Origin: CAZUCD01 sp964618855
Lineage (GTDB): Bacteria; Sumerlaeota; Sumerlaeia; SLMS01; JANRJK01
NCBI GenBank assembly: GCA_964618855.1
Contig: CAZUCD010000108.1
Span: 1 to 12,951, forward strand
Reading direction: 5' to 3'
Length of the DNA stretch: 12,951 bases
Position 1 is the stretch's first letter, and each line of letters starts with the position of its first letter. The notes beneath the pieces were generated by a model. It was not told the origin of the DNA, made no database searches, and was given only the letters and a program-made list of their open reading frames with translations. Positions 1 to 7,074 of this stretch are shown piece by piece. Made by a program: the position numbers and the translations under genes.

Positions 1-2715
1 GGAAATCGCCATCGCCTCCCGCAGGACGGATTCAAGCTCCTCATGCCGGCCGAGCTTGTGGAGGATATCCGCCTTCGTGGCGAGCGCGGCGGCGACGTCC
101 GGGTGCTCGCCGCCGAGGCGCGCCCGCCGGATCGCAAGGCACTCACCGATCACAACGAGCGCCTCTTTCCCTTCGTCCAGGTCGGCCAGCGCCGCGGCCA
201 GCCCCGAGAGCACCCCCGCCATCGCCACCGATTCCGAGGTCTGCGCGTCCGCGGCGAGGATCTCCCGCGCCCTGCGCAGGTTCGCGACCGCCTCGCGCGC
301 ATGTCCGGCGCGCAGTTCAAGCACGGCCATCATGTCCAGTGCCATCGCAAACTCGGGCCGGTCCGAACCGAAGAACCGCTCCCTGAGCGCCAGCGAGCGC
401 CGCACCTGCTCCTCCGCGCCGTCGCCATCCTCGAGTTCCGCGAGAGCCCGCGCCAGGACCATTCGGGGGCCGAGTTGTTGCATGGCATCCTCCCCGTGGC
501 GGTCGATCGCCACCGCGAGGGTGTTCGATGAGAACTCCGCGGCGCGGCGCGCGTCGCCGAGTTGGAGGTGCGCCTCCGCAAGCGCGATGGAAGTGCTCCT
601 CCACTGGGGTTCGAGGACGTCCAGGCTCCTGCGAAAGTAGGTGCGATATGCCTCGGCCGACGGATCGAGCTGACCGTACGCCGCCCCTGCGAGCGCCAGC
701 GCGCGAGCATAGTCGGGATGGGAATCTCCACGCGCCGCACGCATCAGGTCCGCGGCGCGATCAAGGTGCATCGTGGCGCTGGTCGGGTAACCCGCCCGCG
801 AGGCGGAGATGCCGAGGCCCATCTGCGGCTCGGGTGCGGACGCATCCACCCCCGCGGCGCGGCCATACAGTTCGTATGCGGCAAGCGCCTCCGCGCGTGA
901 ACCAGCACGGCCGATGGCGACATTCGCCTCGGCGAGTGCCAGTTCGAACGGTTCGCCCCCGAGCGGAATGCCCCCCGTCGCGAGCTCCATGCGTTCGCGG
1001 CGCAATTCGTCCCGCCTCGCGAGGAGGCTCGCGAGCGTTCCCCCCTCGGTCGCGCGTGTGATGGCGTGCAGTTCGCGCTCCCCCGGGGCCAGCGACTCCG
1101 GCAGGGGAGCGGTCCTCGCCAGTTCGCCCGCCAGTTCAATTTCCCGGACGCGGAGGGCGTTGGCGCGCTCGAAGAGGCCGCGCAGCCTCGCCTGCTCCCC
1201 GGCGCGCGCTTCCTCCTTCTCTGCGCGCAGCACCGCAACCTCGCGTGCCTGCCGCTGCCTCGCCCCAAAGAATGCCGCCACCGCCGCGATGATCAGCAGC
1301 GCGGCCGCCACCCCGGCGAGCGCCATGCGTTGCCGCCGCTCCCGGCGCCGTCGCGCAAAAGCCGCGTCGAGGGCTGCGCGCAGTCTCGCCGCTTCCCCGG
1401 CGTCACCCCCGCCATCCCGCTCGATGTCCTCGACATGGAGGCGCGCGAGGATCAGGTCCCCGTGCGCGATCTCCGCCTCCGACTGCTCGGCAAGGTTGCG
1501 TTGCCGCAGGGTTCTTGCCGCGTCCAGCGAGGGTGAGAGCTGGATCGCCTGCGATAGCAGGCGGTCGATGTGCCCGTGCCTGTCGTACAGTGCGCGGGCC
1601 TCGCGAGGAGCCGGCGCGGCGAGGGCCGCCCGGGCCTCGGCGAGGAGGCGCTCAGCTTCCCGCCGCCGGCTTGCGCCCGTCAGGAAGTCATTCAGGCCGG
1701 CGACGAAGTCCCGGGCCGAAGCAATGCGCTGATGCGGATCCGCCGCCATGGCCCGCATCGCGAGCCGCTCCAGGTCGGCCGGGATTGGGCGACCCGGACA
1801 AGCCTCCCGCGCCGGCCGAACGAATCCGCAGTGAGCGTTGTAGAACACCTGGACCGGCCCCGAACCAACGTGCGGCGGCGAACCCGTCAGCACATAGTAG
1901 AGCGTCGCGCCGAGGAGGTAGACATCCGTCCACGGTCCGATCTTCTCCGCCGTGGGATGCGTTTGCTCCGGGGCCATGTACGCCACGGTTCCCGCGGGGT
2001 TGCTCGCGTCGGCGCACGTCGCCAGTCGGAACCTGCCACCGTGCCCGGCGTCGACAACCCCCGCAGTCGGGTCATGGGCGAGCGCCAAACCCCAGTCCAT
2101 CAGCAGCACCTCGCCGAACTCCCCGATCATCACCTGCGAGGGCTTCAGGTCGCGGTGCACGATCCCGCGCGAGTGCGCGAACGCGACTGCCTGCGCGACG
2201 CTTGCAAGGATCGCCACGTGCCGCGCCAGGTACTCCTCCACCGGGAGCTGGGCCAGTTCCGCGCGAAGGAGCCGCTGCCATGGGTCCCCGCGCACCAGCT
2301 TCAGCGCCAGCAGGTCCTGCCCCTCCTCGTCCTTTGCGAGTTGGTAGACGGGGACGATGTTCGGGTGGTCCAGCGCGGCCGTGGTGAGGGCCTCCTGCCG
2401 GAACGCAGCCCGCATCGCCTCCGGGGCCCTAGTCGTGCTGCCCTCGCCTGATCCCTCCTTCAGCCGCTTCACGGCAACCACGCGACCGAGGCTCACCTGC
2501 AGCGCCGACCAGACCTCTCCGAAGCCACCCTCCCCGATGCGCGACTGGAACTCGAAGCCGACGGAACGCGGGATCGCAGTCTTCGCACTTCCGGCGGCAG
2601 GCTGCTCGGTTGGTGCAGGCGTGTCCCCAATCCTCGACCGATCGGGATTGTAGGAGACCTCCGTGTCATCCGGCAGGTCCGGCGGTGTCGCGGGCGTTCC
2701 TGGCTGTTCTTGCAT
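1..2715 (-). CDS. Membrane-anchored Ser/Thr protein kinase with C-terminal TPR domain (3' end cut by window edge)
   Basis: A Hanks-type kinase that transfers ATP phosphate to Ser/Thr of unknown targets. The frame is open from ATG 2715 to base 1 with no stop, so 905 residues are visible and the C-terminus is missing. Seen in order: a Pro-rich tail (1-50); glycine loop GEGGFGEVW (61-69); VAVKRL with the ATP lysine K83; catalytic loop HRDLKPSQ (187-194); DWG in place of DFG (207-209); AYMAPEQ (APE 248-250); kinase fold to about 315; a charged linker; RRRRERRQR, then one hydrophobic helix (about 464-485); coiled coil; then TPR repeats from about 570 onward, some of the kinesin-light-chain style (GGEHPDVAAAL). 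The basic stretch before the helix predicts a cytoplasmic kinase with the TPR part outside. DWG is common in planctomycete-type kinases. Odd: the metal-binding Asn of HRDLKPxN is Gln194. Purine-rich GGGGAGAGGG lies 13 bases before the start. Divergent from glgC. The kinase call is sure; its targets cannot be told. Confidence 0.95.
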   Translation of the reverse strand, partial: MQEQPGTPATPPDLPDDTEVSYNPDRSRIGDTPAPTEQPAAGSAKTAIPRSVGFEFQSRIGEGGFGEVWSALQVSLGRVVAVKRLKEGSGEGSTTRAPEAMRAAFRQEALTTAALDHPNIVPVYQLAKDEEGQDLLALKLVRGDPWQRLLRAELAQLPVEEYLARHVAILASVAQAVAFAHSRGIVHRDLKPSQVMIGEFGEVLLMDWGLALAHDPTAGVVDAGHGGRFRLATCADASNPAGTVAYMAPEQTHPTAEKIGPWTDVYLLGATLYYVLTGSPPHVGSGPVQVFYNAHCGFVRPAREACPGRPIPADLERLAMRAMAADPHQRIASARDFVAGLNDFLTGASRRREAERLLAEARAALAAPAPREARALYDRHGHIDRLLSQAIQLSPSLDAARTLRQRNLAEQSEAEIAHGDLILARLHVEDIERDGGGDAGEAARLRAALDAAFARRRRERRQRMALAGVAAALLIIAAVAAFFGARQRQAREVAVLRAEKEEARAGEQARLRGLFERANALRVREIELAGELARTAPLPESLAPGERELHAITRATEGGTLASLLARRDELRRERMELATGGIPLGGEPFELALAEANVAIGRAGSRAEALAAYELYGRAAGVDASAPEPQMGLGISASRAGYPTSATMHLDRAADLMRAARGDSHPDYARALALAGAAYGQLDPSAEAYRTYFRRSLDVLEPQWRSTSIALAEAHLQLGDARRAAEFSSNTLAVAIDRHGEDAMQQLGPRMVLARALAELEDGDGAEEQVRRSLALRERFFGSDRPEFAMALDMMAVLELRAGHAREAVANLRRAREILAADAQTSESVAMAGVLSGLAAALADLDEGKEALVVIGECLAIRRARLGGEHPDVAAALATKADILHKLGRHEELESVLREAMAIS

Positions 2716-2860
2716 CCCCGGTCGTGGACCCTCTCCCCGGAGGGAAACATGGCAGGGGGCGGATGGCAAGCGGGTGCGGTGAGTCCGCTTTGACTTGTCC
2801 CCCGGGCCTCGCGGCGCTCAAATCAATCGCTTTCCACGAGACCTGCCGGGGGCATACACG
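2716..2860. promoter_or_regulatory. Divergent intergenic region between the kinase gene and glgC
   Basis: These 145 bases must hold the promoters of both divergent genes unless transcription enters from elsewhere. TTGACT at 2790-2795 resembles a sigma-70 -35 box reading toward glgC, but no good -10 box follows at 16-18 bases, so I do not call a promoter. CCCCCGG (2799-2805) is the exact reverse complement of CCGGGGG (2846-2852), which carries the likely glgC ribosome binding site. No ORF here is convincing. Confidence 0.35.
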
Positions 2861-4153
2861 ATGGCCGAGATGATGCGCGTCCTCACGCTGATCCTCGGTG
2901 GAGGCGCCGGCACGCGCCTCTATCCGCTGACGCAGGTGCGCGCGAAACCCGCCGTGCCTCTTGCCGGCAAGTACCGCCTAATCGACATCGCCCTCTCCAA
3001 CTGCATCAACTCCGGGCTGCGCAAGGTCTTCGTGCTGACGCAGTACCTCTCCGCCTCGCTCAACCGGCATATCTCGCAATCCTACAAATTCGACGACTTC
3101 AGCGAGGGATTCGTCGACATCCTGGCCGCCGAGCAGCGGGCCGACAGCTCCTCCTGGTTCGAGGGGACTGCCGACGCCATCCGCAAGATGTGGAGCATCC
3201 TCGAGAACCACGACTGCGACCTCGTCCTCATCCTTCCCGGCGACGCACTCTACCTCATGGACTACCGCCAGATGGTCGAGCAGCACGTCCGCCAGGACGC
3301 CGAGATCACGGTCGCCCTCAACACCGTCCACCGCTCCGGCGCGCACCACTTTGGCCTCGTGAAGATCGACCCGTGGTCCCGCGTGACCGACTTCACGGAG
3401 AAGCCCAAGACCCTCGAGGCCCAGTCCGGGTTCGAGGCTCCCAAGACGGTCCTCGCGAAGTTTGGCGACGCACTTCCCTTCGGGGAGACCTTCCTCGCGT
3501 CGATGGGCGTGTACCTCTTCAACCGATCCACGCTCGACTGGTGGATGCGCGAGACGCAGCTCAAGGACTTCGGGCGGGACATCATACCGGACTCGATCCG
3601 GCGCAACCGCGTCCTGGGCCACATCCATGTGGGTTACTGGGAGGACATCGGCACCATCGAGGCCTTCTACAAGGCGCATATGATGATGACCGACGACAAC
3701 CCGCCGTTCGACTTCACCTCGCTTGCGGCGCCGATCTACACGCGGTCGCGCAACCTGCCAAACTCGCTCGTCCGCGAATCGACGATCAACCGCACACTCC
3801 TTGCCCCGGGCATACGGATCGATGGCGCGAGGGTTGATCGTGCGGTCATAGGCCTGCGTGCGCGCATCGGCCGCGGCTGCCACATTGAGGAGTCCATCCT
3901 GATGGGCGCTGACTACTATGAGGACTCGGTCAAGGACCCCCTGCGCGGCGCGGCAAAGCCCGTGCCCCTCGGCATCGGCGACGAGTGCACCATCCGCAAG
4001 GCCATCGTGGACAAGAATGTCCGCATGGGACGCGGCGTGAAGATCATCAACGCCCGCAACGTCCAGGAGGAGGACGGCCCCAACTACTGCATTCGCAATG
4101 GCATCGTCCTGATCCCCAAGAACTCCGTCATCCCGGACGGCACCGTCATCTGA
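2861..4153 (+). CDS. glgC: Glucose-1-phosphate adenylyltransferase (ADP-glucose pyrophosphorylase)
   Basis: Makes ADP-glucose and pyrophosphate from ATP and glucose-1-phosphate, the committed and allosterically controlled step of bacterial glycogen synthesis, in the cytoplasm. The ATG at 2861 gives 430 aa, the usual family length; an upstream in-frame ATG at 2795 would add 22 residues unlike the family, while 2861 has a GGGGG tract about 8 bases before it. Seen: nucleotide-binding GGGAGTRLYPLT (13-24), KPAVPLAGKYRLIDI (29-43), SNCINSG (46-52), WFEGTADAIRK (99-109), FTEKP (178-182) with the family's sugar-phosphate Lys182, DFGRDIIP (236-243), YWEDIGTIEAFY (259-270), then a left-handed beta-helix tail ending NSVIPDGTVI. 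That tail, LMGADYYEDS and AGKYRLID match the cyanobacterial/plant type better than the enterobacterial one. Odd: the usual GDHLYxMDY reads GDALYLMDY (His to Ala129). No other glycogen gene lies beside it; the next gene follows after 111 bases on the same strand. Confidence 0.95.
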   Translation: MAEMMRVLTLILGGGAGTRLYPLTQVRAKPAVPLAGKYRLIDIALSNCINSGLRKVFVLTQYLSASLNRHISQSYKFDDFSEGFVDILAAEQRADSSSWFEGTADAIRKMWSILENHDCDLVLILPGDALYLMDYRQMVEQHVRQDAEITVALNTVHRSGAHHFGLVKIDPWSRVTDFTEKPKTLEAQSGFEAPKTVLAKFGDALPFGETFLASMGVYLFNRSTLDWWMRETQLKDFGRDIIPDSIRRNRVLGHIHVGYWEDIGTIEAFYKAHMMMTDDNPPFDFTSLAAPIYTRSRNLPNSLVRESTINRTLLAPGIRIDGARVDRAVIGLRARIGRGCHIEESILMGADYYEDSVKDPLRGAAKPVPLGIGDECTIRKAIVDKNVRMGRGVKIINARNVQEEDGPNYCIRNGIVLIPKNSVIPDGTVI

Positions 4154-4264
4154 GAGTCGAGATTCAAGAGCCGAAAGACGAGAATCGCAGGAATCGAGTT
4201 TCCGTTGAATCGTGTCGGGACGCCTGCATCGGCGCCCACCACTTCCCACTCCAACCAGGAATCC
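4154..4264 (+). repeat. Purine-rich spacer with degenerate 10-base direct repeats
   Basis: The glgC to lyase spacer is A-rich and purine-rich on the plus strand, unlike its surroundings. gtcgagattc (4156-4165) and gacgagaatc (4177-4186) match at 8 of 10 bases, and gaatcgag recurs at 4191-4198. The spacing is irregular. It could be a worn tandem repeat or simply a leader. I see no hairpin with a T-run that would end glgC. AGGA at 4257-4260 serves as ribosome binding site for the next gene. Confidence 0.3.
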
Positions 4265-5683
4265 ATGGCAGCCAAGACCCGCATCGAAAAGGACTCCCTC
4301 GGCGACGTCGTCATTCCCGCCTCGGCGTACTGGGGCACGACAACGCAGCGCGCACTCGCCAGCTACCCCATCAGCGGCATGCGCGCCCACCCGAAGTTCG
4401 TGGACGCCTACGTCATGCTAAAGATGGCGGCGGCGCAGGCGAACCGGAAGGGCCGTCTGATCTCGGCCAAGTCGGCCGACGCCATCGTCTCCGCCAGCCG
4501 TGAGATCCTCGCCGGCTCCCTGCGCGACCAGTTCCCCGTCGACGTGTTCCAGATGGGCGCCGGCACCTCCTTCCACATGAACGTGAACGAGGTCCTCGCG
4601 AACCGGGCCAATGAACTCCTCGGCGGCAGGCGCGGTACGTACGATCCTGTGTCCGCGAACGACCACGTCAACTTCGGCCAGTCCACGAACGACACCTTCC
4701 CGACGGCGATCCGCCTCGCAGCGTTGCTCGTTTACCGCGACTACCTCGATCAGTCCCTCGTGGACTTCGAGAAGGCGCTGCGCGCCAAGGGGAAGGAGTT
4801 CGACCGCATCCTCAAGAGCGCCCGCACGCACCTGCAGGACGCCGTGCCGATCCGCCTCGGGCAGGAGTTCACCGCCTACGCAGAGGCGATTGCGAAGTGC
4901 CGCGCCTCAATCCTGAACGCCCGCAAGGGGGTCTGCGAGCTCGGCATCGGCGGGAGCGCCGCCGGCACGGGCCTCAACACGGGTCCCGGGTACCGCGAGG
5001 AAATCGTCGCCAACCTCCGCAGGATCACCGGCATCCGCGACCTCTCCCCCTCGGCGGACATGTGCGAGGCCATGCAGTCCCAGCGCCCCATCGCCGAGTT
5101 TTCCTCGTCCCTGCGCAATCTCGCGCTGGAGGTCTCGCGCATCTGCAACGACCTCCGCCTGCTCTCGTCCGGCCCGACGACGGGGCTCTTCGAGATTGTC
5201 CTCCCCGCCATTGCACCCGGCAGTTCCATCATGCCCGGCAAAGTGAACCCCTCCATGCCGGAGATGGCCAACATGGTCTGTTTCCAGGTCATCGGCAACG
5301 ACACGACGATCGCCTGGGCGGTCGGGGCCGGACAGCTCGAGCTGAACGTCATGATGCCGGTCATGGCGCACAACATCCTCCAATCGCTCCACATCATGGG
5401 GACGACGCTTCGCCAGATGACCGACCTCTGCGTACGCGGCATCGTTGCCAACCGGGCGCGCTGCACCGACTACGCGGAGCGCTCCCTCGGGCTCGCGACC
5501 GCCCTCAACGTCCACATCGGCTACAAGAACGCCGCAGCCGTCGCCAAGGAGGCGGCCGCCGCCCACAAGACCGTCATAGAGGTCATTCGTGAGAAGGGGC
5601 TCCTCACCGAGGCCCAGATCGCCAAGGTCATGGACCCCATCGCCATGACCCGCCCCGGAATCCCCGGCAAGGGCGGCGGATAA
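4265..5683 (+). CDS. aspA: Fumarase/aspartase-superfamily lyase, probably aspartate ammonia-lyase
   Basis: Probably splits L-aspartate into fumarate and ammonia in the cytoplasm, feeding the TCA cycle; class II fumarase (malate to fumarate) is the alternative. The ATG at 4265 has AGGA four bases upstream and gives 472 aa, the normal length; a start at 4205 would add 20 non-family residues. All three superfamily blocks are visible: GAGTSFHMN (98-106), GQSTNDTFPT (138-147) and THLQDAVPIRLGQEF (188-202), and the mobile catalytic loop GSSIMPGKVNPSMPE (319-333) with the catalytic serine in its SS pair. ICNDLRLLSSGP (293-304), AAGTGLNT, and MPE instead of the fumarase QCE after KVNP favour aspartase. 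The C-terminus, DPIAMTRPGIPGK, is family-typical. Odd: the aspartase GTSxNMN segment reads GTSFHMN, with His104 in place of Asn. Family is certain; substrate is inferred. Confidence 0.75.
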   Translation: MAAKTRIEKDSLGDVVIPASAYWGTTTQRALASYPISGMRAHPKFVDAYVMLKMAAAQANRKGRLISAKSADAIVSASREILAGSLRDQFPVDVFQMGAGTSFHMNVNEVLANRANELLGGRRGTYDPVSANDHVNFGQSTNDTFPTAIRLAALLVYRDYLDQSLVDFEKALRAKGKEFDRILKSARTHLQDAVPIRLGQEFTAYAEAIAKCRASILNARKGVCELGIGGSAAGTGLNTGPGYREEIVANLRRITGIRDLSPSADMCEAMQSQRPIAEFSSSLRNLALEVSRICNDLRLLSSGPTTGLFEIVLPAIAPGSSIMPGKVNPSMPEMANMVCFQVIGNDTTIAWAVGAGQLELNVMMPVMAHNILQSLHIMGTTLRQMTDLCVRGIVANRARCTDYAERSLGLATALNVHIGYKNAAAVAKEAAAAHKTVIEVIREKGLLTEAQIAKVMDPIAMTRPGIPGKGGG

Positions 5684-5700
5684 TCGGAAGGTGGGAGAGC

Positions 5701-5735
5701 GGGGACGGAGTGACACACAAAAGCACTTCGTCCCC
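5701..5735 (+). other. Strong 12-bp stem-loop downstream of the lyase gene
   Basis: GGGGACGGAGTG (5701-5712) pairs with CACTTCGTCCCC (5724-5735) through 12 pairs, one of them G-T, around an 11-base A-rich loop; C5700-G5736 extends it. No T-run follows: the next bases are gtcccggtccccccc. It sits 17 bases after the lyase stop. It may stabilise the mRNA end, act as a non-canonical terminator, or be one copy of a dispersed REP-like palindrome. Only genome-wide copy number would tell these apart. Confidence 0.6.
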
Positions 5736-5770
5736 GTCCCGGTCCCCCCCTGCCCGCGTCCGGCATCCCC

Positions 5771-6205
5771 ATGACCCTCGAAACCCGCGTCGTCCTGGGC
5801 CTGATCCTCTGCGGGGGCCTCGTGTTTGGCTTCTGCTACGAGGTGATCCAGTTCGGGGAGGCGCGCCGCGAGGGCCGCCTCTCGCGCCACCACTATGCCC
5901 GTTTCCGCAGGCGAACCCTGGGCTCGGTCGTAGTCGGCCTCCTCGGTGCGCACTTGCTGACGCTGGACCTCGCCGAGGAACACCTCCACGCGGACCCTCG
6001 CACCCTGTTCTCATGGTACGGCGTCGCGTTCATCCTCCTCATCTGGATCGTCCAGATCGCGGTGAAGGACTTCCGGGCGGAGCTCGTCCACGCACTCGAG
6101 GAGACGCGCGACGTCACGCGCCAGAGCTACGGGGAAATCGAAGAGATCATCCGCAGGCACAAGGGTGCCAATTCCGGAAGCGACGGCGTGGACTCGAAGC
6201 CATGA
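5771..6205 (+). CDS. Small three-helix membrane protein of unknown function
   Basis: I do not recognise the family. The 144-aa product shows three hydrophobic stretches: TRVVLGLILCGGLVFGFCY (5-23), LGSVVVGLLGAHLLTLDLA (50-68) and YGVAFILLIWIVQIAV (83-98). A strongly basic loop, RREGRLSRHHYARFRRR (32-48), lies between the first two and is probably cytoplasmic. A charged helical tail follows (FRAELVHALEETRDV, SYGEIEEIIRRHK), with amphipathic character. Its TGA stop overlaps the ATG of the permease gene as ATGA (6202-6205), so translation is probably coupled and the two proteins may act together. The ATG at 5771 follows a C-rich stretch with no Shine-Dalgarno sequence, so the start is less sure than the frame. 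Strong third-codon G/C bias and the tight junction support a real gene. Confidence 0.75.
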   Translation: MTLETRVVLGLILCGGLVFGFCYEVIQFGEARREGRLSRHHYARFRRRTLGSVVVGLLGAHLLTLDLAEEHLHADPRTLFSWYGVAFILLIWIVQIAVKDFRAELVHALEETRDVTRQSYGEIEEIIRRHKGANSGSDGVDSKP

Positions 6206-7074
6206 CGACGCTTGGCGAGGTTCTCGGCCTCGACTTCATGCAGTACGCGCTCGTTTCCGGGCTGCTCATGGCACCCTTGCTTGGCATTCTCGGCACCTAC
6301 GTCGTCCTTCGCGGGATGTCTTTCTTCGGCGAGGCGATTGGCCACTCGACCATAGCGGGCGTCGGCGTCGCGCTCCTCCTCGGGCTCAGTCCCGTCCGCG
6401 ATCCTGTGCTCTTCCTGGCGACGCTGTTTGCGCTGTCGCTCGTGACGGCCCTCGCGATCGACCGGCTCGAATCACGCGGTGCGCTGAAGACGGACACCAC
6501 CATAGCGATCGTGTTCGCGATCATGGTTGCCGGTGGGAACCTGCTGGTCGTCCGCGCGACCGGGGGGAACTCAAACACCGCGATGATGGAGGCGATGTTC
6601 GGCAGCATCCTGTGGGTCCGGAAGGGGGACATTGCCGTGTTCGCAGTGCTGCTGGCGCTGCTGGCGGCGTTCGTCGCGAAGTTCCGCGCCCCCTTGACGA
6701 TGCTCACGCTCCAACCCGAGTACGCCCGCGCCATTGGCGTCCGGACGCGCGCCGTTTCGCTCGCCTTCCTGATGCTGCTGACGATGTCCGTCGCGGCAAG
6801 CGTTCGGCTGATGGGGGCAGTCCTCGTGACGGCGCTCGTGGTGATCCCCGCCGCCGCGGCGCGCAACCTGTCGCGCAGCCTCCGTCAGATGCTCGTCCTG
6901 TCCGTCGTGGTTGCCCTCGCATCCGTTGAGGGCGGGCTGGTGGCGTCCGCCGCCCTGGACTACCCCGCCGGATCTGTCATCATCGCCGTCGCGGGGCTCG
7001 TGTTCCTGTCGAGCCTCGCCGCGGGCCCCGTGCTTCGCTCACGTCCATCGGATGACAGCGCCGCAACCACCTGA
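6202..7074 (+). CDS. Metal ABC transporter permease, ZnuB/MntB family
   Basis: Inner-membrane channel subunit of an ABC importer, by family for Zn2+, Mn2+ or Fe2+. The ATG at 6202 overlaps the previous stop as ATGA and gives 290 aa, the usual ABC-3 permease length. Seen: about eight hydrophobic segments; the N-terminal family block YVVLRGMSFFGEAIGHSTIA (33-52), where relatives have a similar FFGDAxSH; a cytoplasmic coupling segment at LTLQPEYARAIGV (168-180); MGAVLVTALVVIPAAAARN (204-222); and the late LDYPAGSVI (252-260). These blocks are highly characteristic. The metal cannot be told from the sequence. Unusual: the ATPase (ZnuC-type) and binding protein (ZnuA-type) that normally sit beside this subunit are absent from the window, and the slots on both sides hold other overlapping genes. 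It could use an ATPase encoded elsewhere. Confidence 0.88.
   Translation: MTTLGEVLGLDFMQYALVSGLLMAPLLGILGTYVVLRGMSFFGEAIGHSTIAGVGVALLLGLSPVRDPVLFLATLFALSLVTALAIDRLESRGALKTDTTIAIVFAIMVAGGNLLVVRATGGNSNTAMMEAMFGSILWVRKGDIAVFAVLLALLAAFVAKFRAPLTMLTLQPEYARAIGVRTRAVSLAFLMLLTMSVAASVRLMGAVLVTALVVIPAAAARNLSRSLRQMLVLSVVVALASVEGGLVASAALDYPAGSVIIAVAGLVFLSSLAAGPVLRSRPSDDSAATT

Noticed and set aside
809..1732. 307-codon plus-strand open frame inside the kinase gene
   Set aside because: Ser/Arg/Ala-rich antisense of the TPR, membrane helix and linker region; the minus-strand frame encodes a coherent kinase-TPR protein.
2790..2823. Possible sigma-70 promoter for glgC (TTGACT, then TCAAAT)
   Set aside because: The gap between the boxes is 22 bases, too long for a standard promoter, and no better -10 box lies at 16-18.
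2978..4390. 470-codon minus-strand open frame opposite glgC
   Set aside because: Antisense frame created by the G+C-rich codon use of glgC; low-complexity Val/Asp/Gly product and no family motif.
4907..5989. 360-codon minus-strand open frame opposite the lyase and small membrane protein
   Set aside because: Antisense shadow; repetitive charged product, and it crosses two well-supported genes and the hairpin.
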